Notes under the pieces: generated by a model | Told to the model about the DNA's origin: nothing | Database searches by the model: none | What the model saw: the letters and a program-made list of their open reading frames with translations, nothing else | Part shown: piece after piece, positions 41,944 through 51,062 of the stretch | How the letters are laid out: every line of letters starts with the position of its first letter | Position numbering within the stretch: position 1 is the first letter of the stretch | Program-made: the position numbers and the translations under genes | Assembly (NCBI GenBank): GCA_035995205.1 | Contig: DASYKS010000035.1 | Coordinates: 6,755-70,754, forward strand | DNA length: 64,000 bases | DNA from: DASYKS01 sp035995205 | GTDB taxonomy: Bacteria > Acidobacteriota > Thermoanaerobaculia > Multivoradales > UBA5704 | Direction: 5' to 3'

Positions 41944-44421
41944 ATGATCAAGCCATCGAGAAGTACGATCGTAGCGCTGCTGTTTGCGTTTCTCGCCGGG
42001 CTTTGGGCTCCCGCCCTGTTGGCGCAGGGAAACGGGCGCATCGAAGGGCGGCTCACCCGCAAGGACGGCACCGGGATCGGCGGGGTCACCGTGGTGATTC
42101 AGTCGACCTCGCAAGCGACGCTCACCGATTCCGACGGCCGCTACTCCTTCTCGGGGCTCCCGGCCGGTAGCTACGAGCTGAGCTTCACCGCGGGCGATTC
42201 GACCGACAGCGCGTCGGGCGTCGAGGTCGCCGCCGGCCAGACCCGGACGGTGGACAAGCAGGTCGACTGGGACGTCTCGTTCGCCGACTCGATCACGGTC
42301 TTTTCCGCCTCCCGCCAGAACGAGAAGATCACCGAGGCGCCCGCGGCGGTCACCATCATCACGGAGGAGCAGATCGCGCGCGAAGCGACCCACGCCCAGC
42401 TGCCGAAGCTGCTGGAGTTCACCCCCGGCGCCGAGGTCACGCAGAGCGGGATCTACGATTTCAACTTCAACACCCGCGGTTTCAACAGCTCGCTCAACCG
42501 GCGCGTCGCGACGTTGATCGACGGCCGCGATCCGTCGGTGCCGTTCCTCGGAGCGCAGGAGTGGGCGGCGGTCTCGTTCCCGCTCGACGACATCGCGCAG
42601 GCCGAGCTGGTGCGCGGCCCTTCCGCCGCGCTCTACGGAGCGAATGCCTCCTCCGGCGTGCTCAACCTGATCACCCGCCGGCCGAAGGACAGCCGCGGGC
42701 TTCTCCTGCGCTTGACCGGCGGGGAGCTCTCCACCTTCAACGTCGACGGGCGCTACGCCGGCGCGATCAACGACGCGACCTATTTTAAGGTGATGGCCGG
42801 TCTCCGGCAGAGCGGCGATTTCACCGTCTCGCGAAACGGCAAGGCCGAGTACTCGAAACCCTGCACCGTGAGCGGTCAGACCGACTGCCTGCCGCAGGAA
42901 CGGGTGCCTTTGAACCCTGAAGACGACGACGACATCAAATTCGGCTCCGCCCGGCTGGATCGCTATTTCAGCGGCGGCGGCGCGTTGCTGACGGCGGAAA
43001 TCGGCCGCTCGGACATCTCGGGGCCGGTGTTCCAGACCGGCATCGGCCGCGTCCAGCTGGTCGACGTCGTCCGCGACTGGTCGCGGCTCGATTACTCGCG
43101 CGACCATTTCAATTTCCTCGCCTCCTACAACAAGAGGAACGCCGAGCGGCAGACCGCGCTCTCGGCGGGCAACAACGTCACGCTCGACGACGACAACTTC
43201 AATCTCGAGGGCCAGACTTATTGGGGCATTGCCGGCGACAAGGCGCGCATCGTCCTCGGCGGCAGCTATCAGGACGAGAACATCGACAGCCTCGACCCGC
43301 GAACCGGGCGTCAAACCCTCATCTTCAACCCGGTCGGGTCGAAATCACAAGCGGCCTACGGCCAGCTCGATTGGAACTTGGCCGACACCTTGAAGCTGGT
43401 CCTTGCCGGCCGCTACGACGACAGCGACCTGCACGAGTCGCGCTTCTCGCCCAAGGGCTCGCTGGTCTGGGCGGTGCGGCCGAACCACACCCTGCGCGCC
43501 TCGTACAACGAAGGTTTCCAGGTCGCCAACTACTCGGAATTCTTCCTCCAGGCGGACGTCGCGGCGGCGGTCAACCTGTCGCCGTTCGAAGCGATCTGCC
43601 GGGCGGGCGGCGTTTCCTGCGGGTTCGATCCGGACAACAATCCGGCGACCGCCAACACGCGCGTGCTGGCCCTCGGCAACAAGGACTTGGAGCTAGAAGA
43701 AGTGAAGACCTGGGAGCTCGGCTACACCGGCATCCTGGGCGGCAAGGCGGTGCTGACCGCCGAGTACTACAACAGCAAGAACGAGAACTTCATCACCGAC
43801 CTGCTGCCGCAAGTCGGCACGCCGCTCGGCCGGCTGAACGCCAACTTCGGTCCCTACCAGGCGCCCGCCGCGCTGCCCGCTCCGGTTGCCGCCCTGCTGA
43901 TGACCCGCCTCCGCCAGGGGCTGGGAGCGAACTTCTTCATCCTCACCAACAACCTCGACGGCACGCCGATCCTGGGCGCGGTCTCCTACACCAACTTCGG
44001 CGCCGTCGACACGCAGGGCGTCGACCTCGGCCTCAACTGGGCGGTGACCGACGACTGGAGCGTCAACGCCGCCTACTCCTGGTTCGACTTCGACATCCAG
44101 GACAGCCAGCCGGGCCTCGACCGCCTGCTGCTGCCGAACAGCCCGAAGAACAAGGCGGCCTTCGGCCTCGGCTATACCGAGGATCGCTGGAACGCGGCCT
44201 TCAGCTACCGTTGGGTCGACAAGTTCCGTTGGGTCACCGGACCGTTCCAAGGCGACGTCAAGTCGTATAGCTCGGTCGACCTGAACGCAAACGTCGATCT
44301 GACCTCCACCCTGTCGCTCGGCCTGTCGGTCGCGAACGCCTTAGACGACGAGGCCTACCAGTCGTTCGGCGGCGACCTGATCGGCCGGCGCTCGCTGCTC
44401 AGCCTGACCTATAAGAAGTGA
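41944..44421 (+). CDS. TonB-dependent outer-membrane receptor
   Basis: 825 residues. A signal peptide ends near 'APALLAQG'. A carboxypeptidase-regulatory-like domain spans about 30-110 ('GRIEGRLTRKDGTGIGGVTV'). A TonB-box-like stretch is 'DSITVFSASRQNEKITEAP', and the plug is 'PAAVTIITEEQIAREAT' to 'ALYGANASSGVLNLITRRP'. The rest is a 22-strand barrel ending 'LLSLTYKK'. Imports a large ligand such as a siderophore or a glycan using TonB energy; the ligand is unknown. AAGGGG precedes the ATG at 41944. The upstream in-frame extension is not credible. Confidence 0.92.
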   Translation: MIKPSRSTIVALLFAFLAGLWAPALLAQGNGRIEGRLTRKDGTGIGGVTVVIQSTSQATLTDSDGRYSFSGLPAGSYELSFTAGDSTDSASGVEVAAGQTRTVDKQVDWDVSFADSITVFSASRQNEKITEAPAAVTIITEEQIAREATHAQLPKLLEFTPGAEVTQSGIYDFNFNTRGFNSSLNRRVATLIDGRDPSVPFLGAQEWAAVSFPLDDIAQAELVRGPSAALYGANASSGVLNLITRRPKDSRGLLLRLTGGELSTFNVDGRYAGAINDATYFKVMAGLRQSGDFTVSRNGKAEYSKPCTVSGQTDCLPQERVPLNPEDDDDIKFGSARLDRYFSGGGALLTAEIGRSDISGPVFQTGIGRVQLVDVVRDWSRLDYSRDHFNFLASYNKRNAERQTALSAGNNVTLDDDNFNLEGQTYWGIAGDKARIVLGGSYQDENIDSLDPRTGRQTLIFNPVGSKSQAAYGQLDWNLADTLKLVLAGRYDDSDLHESRFSPKGSLVWAVRPNHTLRASYNEGFQVANYSEFFLQADVAAAVNLSPFEAICRAGGVSCGFDPDNNPATANTRVLALGNKDLELEEVKTWELGYTGILGGKAVLTAEYYNSKNENFITDLLPQVGTPLGRLNANFGPYQAPAALPAPVAALLMTRLRQGLGANFFILTNNLDGTPILGAVSYTNFGAVDTQGVDLGLNWAVTDDWSVNAAYSWFDFDIQDSQPGLDRLLLPNSPKNKAAFGLGYTEDRWNAAFSYRWVDKFRWVTGPFQGDVKSYSSVDLNANVDLTSTLSLGLSVANALDDEAYQSFGGDLIGRRSLLSLTYKK

Positions 44422-44477
44422 TCGACCCGCCGCCCGCCTCTCCCACTTTTGGAGAGGCGGGCGGCATCCTCCCGCCA

Positions 44478-44483
44478 TAGACT
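44478..44483 (+). promoter_or_regulatory. putative -10 hexamer TAGACT of a leaderless promoter
   Basis: TAGACT ends 8 nt before the ATG at 44492 and there is no ribosome-binding site. It has the same layout as the aroC and RNB upstream regions. Confidence 0.5.
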
Positions 44484-44491
44484 CCCCCACC

Positions 44492-45094
44492 ATGGCGATC
44501 GCCCTGCTCCCCGCCGCGGGAGCCTCCCGCCGCATGGGCCGGCCGAAGCTGCTGCTGCCGTTCGGCACGAGCACGGTGATCGGCTCGCTCGTCGCAAGCT
44601 TCCGCACCGCGGAAATCGAGCGGATTATCGTCGTCGCCGCGCCCGGCGACCTGCCGCTGCACGATTGGGTTCGCCGCACGGGGCTCACCCTCGCGATCAA
44701 TCCCGATCCCGAACGCGGCATGCTTTCTTCGGTCGTCGCCGGGCTCGCGGCGCTCGGCGGCACAGAGGCCCTCACGGCGCGGCACGAAGCTCTTCTGATC
44801 TCCCCAGCCGATCTCCCCACCCTCCAGCCGGAAACCATCCGCGCCACGCTCGCCGCTCTCTCGATTCCGGGAATCGCACTTGCCTGGCCGACCTACCGGG
44901 GCAAGAACGGCCACCCGCTAGGCATCGCCGCAGAGGCTGTTGCCGGAATCTCGACGCTAGATCCCGCGATCGGCTTGAAACAGCTCCGCGACCGCTTCTC
45001 CGGGCACACGATCGAAATCTCGGTCGACGATCCAGGGGCGGTGGCGGATGTGGACACGCCGGAGGAGTACGCTCGGGTGAGCTCCGGCGAATAG
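44492..45094 (+). CDS. MocA/MobA-like nucleotidyltransferase
   Basis: 200-residue NTP-transferase with the signature 'LPAAGASRRMGRPKLLLPF' at 6-24, 'ISPADLPTLQPETI' and 'YRGKNGHPLGIA'. The fold adds CMP or GMP to molybdopterin, as needed for xanthine-dehydrogenase-family enzymes. A 2Fe-2S subunit of that family lies 1.2 kb downstream, so the pair may be a relic of a molybdenum-hydroxylase locus; the catalytic subunit is not in the window. The transcript is probably leaderless. Confidence 0.82.
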   Translation: MAIALLPAAGASRRMGRPKLLLPFGTSTVIGSLVASFRTAEIERIIVVAAPGDLPLHDWVRRTGLTLAINPDPERGMLSSVVAGLAALGGTEALTARHEALLISPADLPTLQPETIRATLAALSIPGIALAWPTYRGKNGHPLGIAAEAVAGISTLDPAIGLKQLRDRFSGHTIEISVDDPGAVADVDTPEEYARVSSGE

Positions 45095-45106
45095 AATCCG
45101 ATCGCG

Positions 45107-45328
45107 ATGAAATCCGTTGCCGACGATCTGAGGTCCGAACAGCGAGCCGAGATGCTTCGGCTCTCCCTCGACGAACGCCTCGCGCTGGCGTTCCGGCTGG
45201 GAGAGGAAGGCATCGAGCGCTTCCGGCTTGCGAACGGCCTCGACCGGGAGACCGCCATCCGACTGCTCGAACGGCGCCGACAGGCCAGCCGAACGCCGTC
45301 CAAGTGCATGTCCGAGATCATTGGATGA
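45107..45328 (+). CDS. small conserved-looking protein, unknown
   Basis: 73 residues, highly charged and helical ('LSLDERLALAFRLGEEGIE', 'GLDRETAIRLLERRRQ'). No domain is recognised. It starts 12 nt after the MocA-like gene on the same strand and has no strong ribosome-binding site. Possibly a small DNA- or RNA-associated protein, but nothing supports that directly. Confidence 0.5.
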   Translation: MKSVADDLRSEQRAEMLRLSLDERLALAFRLGEEGIERFRLANGLDRETAIRLLERRRQASRTPSKCMSEIIG

Positions 45329-45363
45329 CGCTTCTGGCGCACCGTTTCTATGCCGCCGGCACC

Positions 45364-45393
45364 TTGTTCAACGGCTCAGCGTGCGGCTACAAT
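45364..45393 (+). promoter_or_regulatory. sigma-70-type promoter for the toxin-antitoxin pair
   Basis: TTGTTC (45364-45369) and TACAAT (45388-45393) are 18 nt apart. A strong ribosome-binding site, AGGAGGTGACC, follows before the ATG at 45411. Confidence 0.55.
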
Positions 45394-45410
45394 GGCCACA
45401 GGAGGTGACC

Positions 45411-45695
45411 ATGTCCACCGTAAGCACCCGAGTCCTCAAGGATCAACTCTCCAACTACCTGCTGCGAGCCGAGGCCGGTGAGCAGATTGTCGTGCTGCGC
45501 GGCGGTCAACCCGTGGCTGCGCTGGTCCCCCTATCTCAGGTTCGAGGCATGGACGAGGAGTCGATCTTGGCCGAAATGGCGGCTCGTGGCCTGGTAACGC
45601 TGCCGAAGGGGGACATAACGACCGCGTTTCAAGGACCGACGGTGCCAAACCGAGGAAAACTGGCATCTGAGATGATCATCGAGGATCGGCGTTGA
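45411..45695 (+). CDS. Phd/YefM-type antitoxin
   Basis: 94 residues. 'STRVLKDQLSNYLLRAEAGE' and 'QIVVLRGGQPVAALVPL' are the Phd/YefM N-terminal fold. The C-terminal tail is probably the toxin-binding part. Perfect ribosome-binding site upstream. The toxin start TTG overlaps its stop (TTGA), so the two are translationally coupled. Confidence 0.85.
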   Translation: MSTVSTRVLKDQLSNYLLRAEAGEQIVVLRGGQPVAALVPLSQVRGMDEESILAEMAARGLVTLPKGDITTAFQGPTVPNRGKLASEMIIEDRR

Positions 45696-46129
45696 TTTTA
45701 TTCGTCGATTCCAGCGCCTTGGTCAAACTGTATGTCGAAGAACAGGGTTCCGAGCGAATGCGCCAGGCAGTGGCACATGGCAACCCGGTCGCCGCCTCAG
45801 ACCTTGCATTCGCCGAGATCCACGCTGCACTTGCTCGTCGAAGACGGGAAGGCTCCCTACTCGCCCCCGAGTTCGACCGGCTCCACCTTCAGCTGGCTGG
45901 AGATTGGCCAAAGCTAACGCAGGTGTCGATCGGAGCCGAGATTCTCTCTCTCGTGCCCGATCTCTGCGCACGCCACCCTCTTCGAGGCGCCGACGCTCTC
46001 CACCTCGCAAGCGCACTACACTTGCAGGTGGGCGGCCTAGAGACCACGTTTGCCTGCTCCGACCGTACCCTCCTTGCGGCTGCCGCCTCGGAGGGGCTCG
46101 CCACATTCGATCCTGTTCAAGCTGATTGA
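45692..46129 (+). CDS. PIN-domain toxin, VapC-like, TTG start
   Basis: 145 residues. 'ILFVDSSALVKLYVEE' holds the first PIN aspartate; further acidic residues are in 'DLAFAEIHAALARR', 'RGADALHLASAL' and 'TFACSDRTLLAAA'. The PIN core is complete, so it should be an RNase. The TTG start overlaps the antitoxin stop by 4 nt. The protein N-terminus ('ILFVDSS') fits that start and no ATG is available near it. Confidence 0.86.
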   Translation: MILFVDSSALVKLYVEEQGSERMRQAVAHGNPVAASDLAFAEIHAALARRRREGSLLAPEFDRLHLQLAGDWPKLTQVSIGAEILSLVPDLCARHPLRGADALHLASALHLQVGGLETTFACSDRTLLAAAASEGLATFDPVQAD

Positions 46130-46256
46130 GCCGCGCGCTCGGACAGTAAACAAGGCGATTTCGGCCCGCCGCGCCTCCTTGCACTTTCTGCAACTCCGCG
46201 GCATCCTCCGCGTAAGCACGAAGGTTGTGCCCGGACGACATCGAAGGAGGCTGCCG

Positions 46257-46883
46257 ATGGCCGACGCCCACGATTCCGGTCCTCCCACCGTTTCCGGCAT
46301 GTCGCGGCGTGCGTTTCTGTGCGGAGCGGGGACTACCGCGGCGGGTTCCGCGCAGCTCGACAGCGGCCTGCTGCAAGAGGTTCACGCCGCGAGCTTGGGC
46401 GCGGGAACCAGCCGCGGTCCGGGCGCGGTGCCGAGCTCTCTCAAAGTGAACGGCACTGCCCGTTCGATCCAGGTCGAGCCGCGCGCGAACTTGGCAGAGG
46501 TGCTGCGCGACGGGCTCCATTTGACCGGCACGAAAGTGATCTGCGACCGCGGGGCCTGTTCGGGCTGTACGGTCTGGCTCGACGGCGATCCAGTCAACTC
46601 GTGCATGACGTTCGCGCTCGACGTCGGGAGCCGCGAGGTGACGACGATCGAAGGGCTCGCCTCCGCCGGATCGATCCATCCGGTCCAGGCCGCGTTCGTC
46701 GAGCACGACGCGCTCCAGTGCGGCTATTGCACGCCGGGCATGGTGATGAGTTGCGCCGCGCTGCTGGAGAAAAATCCGAATCCGACGCTCGCCGAGGGCG
46801 CCACTCCGCTCGCGCAAAACGCCTACAAGCTGCCGATCCTTGAAACCATCGTGCGCCGCGCGCTATTGGCGGCCGGCGCCTGA
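46257..46883 (+). CDS. orphan 2Fe-2S subunit of the xanthine dehydrogenase family, CxC motif missing
   Basis: 208 residues. A twin-arginine signal ('SRRAFLCGAGTT', R17 R18) implies Tat export. The plant-ferredoxin-type cluster is complete (C96, C101, C104, C116 in 'CDRGACSGC' and 'NSCMTFA'). The second cluster has C155 and C158 ('CGYCTPGM') but not the usual 'GNLCRCG' motif. Its place is taken by 'AQNAYKLPILETI', as if those six residues were deleted. No molybdenum or FAD subunit lies nearby. Good ribosome-binding site (GGAGG). It may be a relic or bind only one cluster. Confidence 0.75.
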   Translation: MADAHDSGPPTVSGMSRRAFLCGAGTTAAGSAQLDSGLLQEVHAASLGAGTSRGPGAVPSSLKVNGTARSIQVEPRANLAEVLRDGLHLTGTKVICDRGACSGCTVWLDGDPVNSCMTFALDVGSREVTTIEGLASAGSIHPVQAAFVEHDALQCGYCTPGMVMSCAALLEKNPNPTLAEGATPLAQNAYKLPILETIVRRALLAAGA

Positions 46884-46909
46884 TCCATCTGAACTTTGGG
46901 AGTACGCCT

Positions 46910-47701
46910 ATGTTTCGTCCGCTGGTCGTGACGCTGTTGCTTTCGTTGCCGTTGGCCCAGGTTCCGGCCTCGGCTTGGACGCCCGAGGAGATCCAGAAGC
47001 TGCGCGCCGACGCCGAGTCCGGCGACGCCCGGGCTCAGTACGTGCTCGGAAAGATGCTCGAAAAAGACGACCACAAGGAAGAAGCGGTTCGCTGGTACCG
47101 CAAGGCGGCAGAGCAGGGACTGCGCAACGCGCAAACCTCCCTCGGCTTCTTCTACCTCAATGGAGAGGGAGGAGTGGCAAAGGATGAAGCCGAAGCGGCA
47201 CGCTGGTACCGCAAGGCGGCCGACCAGGGCGAGCAGCTCGCGCAGTGGCAGCTCGCCTGGATGTACCAAGAAGGGCGTGGCGTGCCGGCGAACGAGGACG
47301 AGGCCGTCAAGTGGTACGAAACGGTGATCGCGGCCGAAGCGGCGGAGACCAAACCGGGAGAAGGCACGCCGATGGCGGACATGGCCAAGCCCCAGGTTGC
47401 CATGATCTACAGCCGTAGGTCGATGGTGTACGAAACCGGCTTCGGCGTCCCGGAGGATCCCGCGTTCGGCTACTACTGGCTGAGCCGCGCCGCGCAGCTC
47501 GATCCGGAGATCCATGCCGCCAGCCTCACCTCGCGAGCCCGAAACCTGAGCGCCGAGCAAAGGGCCGAAGCCGAGCGACGCATTCTCGAATGGTCCACGA
47601 CTTCGGGCCATGGCGGCCCTGAAGGATTCGCGCCCGCGCTCGCCGCCCTCCATGCGGCGGCGAAGATCCCCCAGGTCCCCGATCCGAAGAAAGACCACTG
47701 A
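46910..47701 (+). CDS. secreted Sel1-repeat protein
   Basis: 263 residues with a signal peptide (about 1-23). Sel1-type repeats follow, with the helical A/Y/G pattern ('AQYVLGKMLEKDDHKEEAVR', 'AQTSLGFFYLNGEGGVAKDE', 'AQWQLAWMYQEGRGVPANED'). It ends with an Ala-rich helix and a polar tail. Such proteins act as extracytoplasmic scaffolds in signalling or envelope assembly. Specific partners are unknown. It follows the 2Fe-2S gene by 26 nt with its own GGGAG site. Confidence 0.8.
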   Translation: MFRPLVVTLLLSLPLAQVPASAWTPEEIQKLRADAESGDARAQYVLGKMLEKDDHKEEAVRWYRKAAEQGLRNAQTSLGFFYLNGEGGVAKDEAEAARWYRKAADQGEQLAQWQLAWMYQEGRGVPANEDEAVKWYETVIAAEAAETKPGEGTPMADMAKPQVAMIYSRRSMVYETGFGVPEDPAFGYYWLSRAAQLDPEIHAASLTSRARNLSAEQRAEAERRILEWSTTSGHGGPEGFAPALAALHAAAKIPQVPDPKKDH

Positions 47702-47705
47702 GCCG

Positions 47706-47954
47706 ATGAGCCGCGAGTTCATGGACGAGCTCGACCTCCCCCCCTCACCGGAGGCCGAGCGCGAAGTCTGTCGCGACCTGCGAACCAAGACCGCCTTCGG
47801 CCACCTCGTCGGCCACCGGTCCTGGCAATCCGGAGGCTCCTCCACCGCGGTCTACTGGTGTCTGAAAACGATGGAGACGATTGGCCCTGACGATGCGATC
47901 GCCCACCCCCACAGCTGCAAGATCGGGCGAGGGTGTTGGCGGGAGCGGGAGTAG
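47706..47954 (+). CDS. small cysteine-containing protein, unknown
   Basis: 82 residues. The notable part is 'STAVYWCLKTMETIGPDDA', then 'HPHSCKIGRGCWRE'. Cysteines, the Trp-Cys pair and His-Pro-His suggest metal or redox binding, and I recall similar short proteins in Acidobacteriota, though I cannot name the family. It begins 4 nt after the Sel1 gene and ends 3 nt before the KAP gene, so it sits in that operon. Confidence 0.55.
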   Translation: MSREFMDELDLPPSPEAEREVCRDLRTKTAFGHLVGHRSWQSGGSSTAVYWCLKTMETIGPDDAIAHPHSCKIGRGCWRERE

Positions 47955-47957
47955 GAA

Positions 47958-50900
47958 ATGGCGCCTTCGGCAGATGTTGAAAACCCTGGCAACCTCGCGG
48001 AAACTGGGTGGGCAGTTATTTTCTCCACGAACACACCCGCTGGAGTCCGGCGCGCACTTTCGCCCCTCCTCGACTTGCGGCGAAAGCAGGCAGGGGCACT
48101 GTTTCGGGAAATAGAGATCCCGGCAGGAGCAAACCGTGCCGAGTTTATGACCTCACTCGGATTTAGGTCGGGAGTGCTCCTGAGAGAAGCAATTCTGCCC
48201 TACTACCTCTTGATTGTTGCCGATCCAGTTGAAGTTTCTTTCAGGTTTCAGGTAGAACTCGACGTTCAGTTCGCTGTTGGTCGAATATTTTTCGAGACAG
48301 AAGCCGAGTACAGGGCCTACGCAAACAGCGTAGTCAAGGCAGAAACTGAAGAGCGGGCCACCTCAAGCACACTCCGCCTCGTTGCGACTTCGAATACTCC
48401 TGCCTCCAGACTCCTCTTTTCTCAGGTGGCGACCCCTCTCTCCGCCGCACTGGCACGTTCGCGGCCTTCTTCGAGAATTGGAACCGTCTCTGAACACGAT
48501 GCAAACAAAGAGCGTCTCGTCGAATTTCTTCGCGGCGGGTTCGACGCCGCAGAAGTCTTAGCCATATTCGCCGAAGGAGTAGGCTATCCCAATGGCGACC
48601 CAAGGCAGGCCGCTCAACAAGGTGCAGTTGTCACTAACGATTGGGATCCCAAGTTAGCGCTCGTGGACCAGCTGCACCTTGCCGCGGCTGGCGACCTTGA
48701 GAAAGGCTCCGACAGCGCAAGTCCGTTCGTCCTTCTATTCAGCGACTATAGCGCCGGCACGGTTGAGTTTGAGGTCGACCCTGGTGCAAACCCGGCTGGC
48801 CCTAGCGAACCCAAAAAGATAGCCAGTAGACCGTTCATCTCTGCCTTGAGCCAAAGCCTTCTTACGAACGGCGCTCGTGCGGTGGTCGGCCTGATCGGGC
48901 GCCGCGTCTCATCCGACGCGTCATGGAATGGAGCTGGCCTAAATGTCCAGATTTTCGATGCTGTCCTAAAACTTCTTCTCGATGGCTATCCGATCGGTTG
49001 GGCGATGGAACGATTCGGCGCCCACTATGCCGATCAGGCGGCGGCTCTTCAGAGCATGAGGGAGGACCAGGCGTTCTTTAGAGAGAGTGACATTGAAATT
49101 TTCCGGGAGCTATGGCATGTCGTAAATGATCTTGCTCACCTCATTCTCCTCGGTGATCCTGCTGCCCGCGTTACAGGACCGAACCTGAGAACCTTAACTG
49201 CAGACGGCGATGAAGGCAGAGTACCCGAAATAGCGCCCCGCTCAGAGGGTTCGGCGGCACTCGGAAATATTGCCGGCGCCAACCCCGACGCGGTAGCGAA
49301 GACGGATAGTCTCCAGTTCCGTTCTCATGTATTCGCCCTGGCCGACCTCATCGACTCACCGGAGACACTCCTTCCGCTCACCATCGGGATCTTTGGGCCT
49401 TGGGGAAGCGGTAAATCGTCCCTTCTCGAACTCCTCGTCAAGGAGATCGGGGAAGGCAGGTTGCGTCCTGCTCGCCCGAAAGAGGAGATCCCTTCTCCGA
49501 CGATTCACCCAATCCGTTTCAATGCTTGGGAGTACAGCGCTAGCGAAGTGGTCTGGCCGGCACTGGCGAGAAAGATCGTGGACGAGCTCGAACGGTTCCT
49601 CGGAGTTCGGTGGTACGGCCGCAAGCTCCTGCGAAACCTGAAGCGGCAATTTTCCCGCGATCGGGGCTGGGTTGCCTTGGGAGGCATCGGTTTCGTTGCC
49701 GCCATTGCCGCCCTTGCGCTAGATTCGGGCGCCGACCTCCGAAAGTTCTGGGAAGCGCTGCTTGCAGTTGGAGGAATTGGCCTGATCAAGCTCATCTACG
49801 ACAGCGTCAACAACTCCTTCGGTCAATGGCTAACCTCCTTGTTTCAGGGGAGAGCCTACGGTCAGCCGCTCGATTTCTTCGACCAAATCAAGGAGGAGTT
49901 CTCGTCACTCAACTCCAAGCTCAAAGAGAAGAACGCGCGCACGTTGGTCACAATCGACGATCTTGACCGCTGCGAGCCGACGAAGGCGATCGAGGTGCTT
50001 CAAGCGATTCATCTCCTCCTCCGCTTCGAGCGTATGATCGTGTGCATCGCGCTCGATCCTCGCCTGGTTGTTTGCGCAATCGAAAAGCACTTCGAGGGAC
50101 TTCTCGGCGAGGTGGGCGCCTCCGGCCTTGAGTATCTCGACAAGATCATTCAAATCCCGGTTCGAATTCCAGAGCCTCAGTCCGAAGAGGTTCGAAACTT
50201 CCTTGCCACTCTCGTTGGCAACCCAGAGCCCCCGAGAACAAGAGAACCCGCAGTACCAACTTCGCTCCTATCAGAAGACTTGAAGGCGAGGCCCCAGGCA
50301 GGCGATAGGCCGGCTCCGGATGCGCCGCCTTTGGCCAAGACCTCGACTGCGGCGCAACAGGAGTCGAGTGTTCAGGATCACCCGAGTCCCCGCCGGATAG
50401 CTTTTTCCTGGGAGGAAGCGCAGACATTTGAACAGCTCGCGTCTTTTCTGCGGCCCAACCCTCGCCACTTGAAGCGCCTTGTTAACGTCTATCGTCTGGT
50501 CAGGTCAGTGGCAGCATACGGTGGCGGTCCGTCAGTCGCCAGAAATCCTCGGGCGATGATCGGGTGGCTGGCGATCTCTTCCCAGTGGCCGACATTGGCT
50601 TACCAAATGGCGGCTCAGGTGCATAAACTTCGAGGACTTCGTGTAGACGATCCAGATTACGTACTACCTACCGTGAACCCACTTCTCTGGGTCTTCAACA
50701 AAGTGCGCGATAGTGCTGACCAGATCAAGACCGGGCCGCGAGATGGGAGTCTGGAAGAGCTGACGCGATTGGTCGCCTACCTCACGGGGCTTGAGGAGCC
50801 GAAGCTGGAATGGATCGACCTTTGGAGAATCCTTCGCTTCACGACGTATTTCAACCCGGCGATCGAGTTCGACTGGGGGCCCACTTGGCTCGAAAGCCGC

Positions 50901-51008
50901 CAGGAATCCGCACCGAACCAGCCTTCGGCCGAGGGAGAAGCATCCTCACTAGAGGAGGCTTGGGTGTCCGGGCTTCGGGAGCGCGCGGTCAGAGATCCCC
51001 GTCGATAG
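47958..51008 (+). CDS. caspase/gingipain-like (catalytic residues lost) - KAP NTPase fusion
   Basis: 1016 residues, with codon use AT-richer than the neighbours. Residues 15-390 look like a caspase/gingipain-type peptidase. 'PYYLLIVADPVEVSFRFQVE' and 'LDVQFAVGRIFFETE' are family-like. The expected catalytic His region reads 'IFAEGVGYPNGDP' (Glu206) and the Cys region reads 'LLFSDYSAG' (Asp263), so it is probably inactive. From about 470 there is a KAP P-loop NTPase: Walker A 'GPWGSGKSSLLELL' (from 480), two membrane helices (about 569-592 and 599-616), and Walker B 'TLVTIDDLDRCEP' (662-674). KAP proteins occur in phage defence. The role here is unknown. Confidence 0.8.
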   Translation: MAPSADVENPGNLAETGWAVIFSTNTPAGVRRALSPLLDLRRKQAGALFREIEIPAGANRAEFMTSLGFRSGVLLREAILPYYLLIVADPVEVSFRFQVELDVQFAVGRIFFETEAEYRAYANSVVKAETEERATSSTLRLVATSNTPASRLLFSQVATPLSAALARSRPSSRIGTVSEHDANKERLVEFLRGGFDAAEVLAIFAEGVGYPNGDPRQAAQQGAVVTNDWDPKLALVDQLHLAAAGDLEKGSDSASPFVLLFSDYSAGTVEFEVDPGANPAGPSEPKKIASRPFISALSQSLLTNGARAVVGLIGRRVSSDASWNGAGLNVQIFDAVLKLLLDGYPIGWAMERFGAHYADQAAALQSMREDQAFFRESDIEIFRELWHVVNDLAHLILLGDPAARVTGPNLRTLTADGDEGRVPEIAPRSEGSAALGNIAGANPDAVAKTDSLQFRSHVFALADLIDSPETLLPLTIGIFGPWGSGKSSLLELLVKEIGEGRLRPARPKEEIPSPTIHPIRFNAWEYSASEVVWPALARKIVDELERFLGVRWYGRKLLRNLKRQFSRDRGWVALGGIGFVAAIAALALDSGADLRKFWEALLAVGGIGLIKLIYDSVNNSFGQWLTSLFQGRAYGQPLDFFDQIKEEFSSLNSKLKEKNARTLVTIDDLDRCEPTKAIEVLQAIHLLLRFERMIVCIALDPRLVVCAIEKHFEGLLGEVGASGLEYLDKIIQIPVRIPEPQSEEVRNFLATLVGNPEPPRTREPAVPTSLLSEDLKARPQAGDRPAPDAPPLAKTSTAAQQESSVQDHPSPRRIAFSWEEAQTFEQLASFLRPNPRHLKRLVNVYRLVRSVAAYGGGPSVARNPRAMIGWLAISSQWPTLAYQMAAQVHKLRGLRVDDPDYVLPTVNPLLWVFNKVRDSADQIKTGPRDGSLEELTRLVAYLTGLEEPKLEWIDLWRILRFTTYFNPAIEFDWGPTWLESRQESAPNQPSAEGEASSLEEAWVSGLRERAVRDPRR

Positions 51009-51062
51009 GTCTTCCCAGGAGCATGCTAGCAGTGCTATCATTACCGTTGGGAGGAGTTCCGG

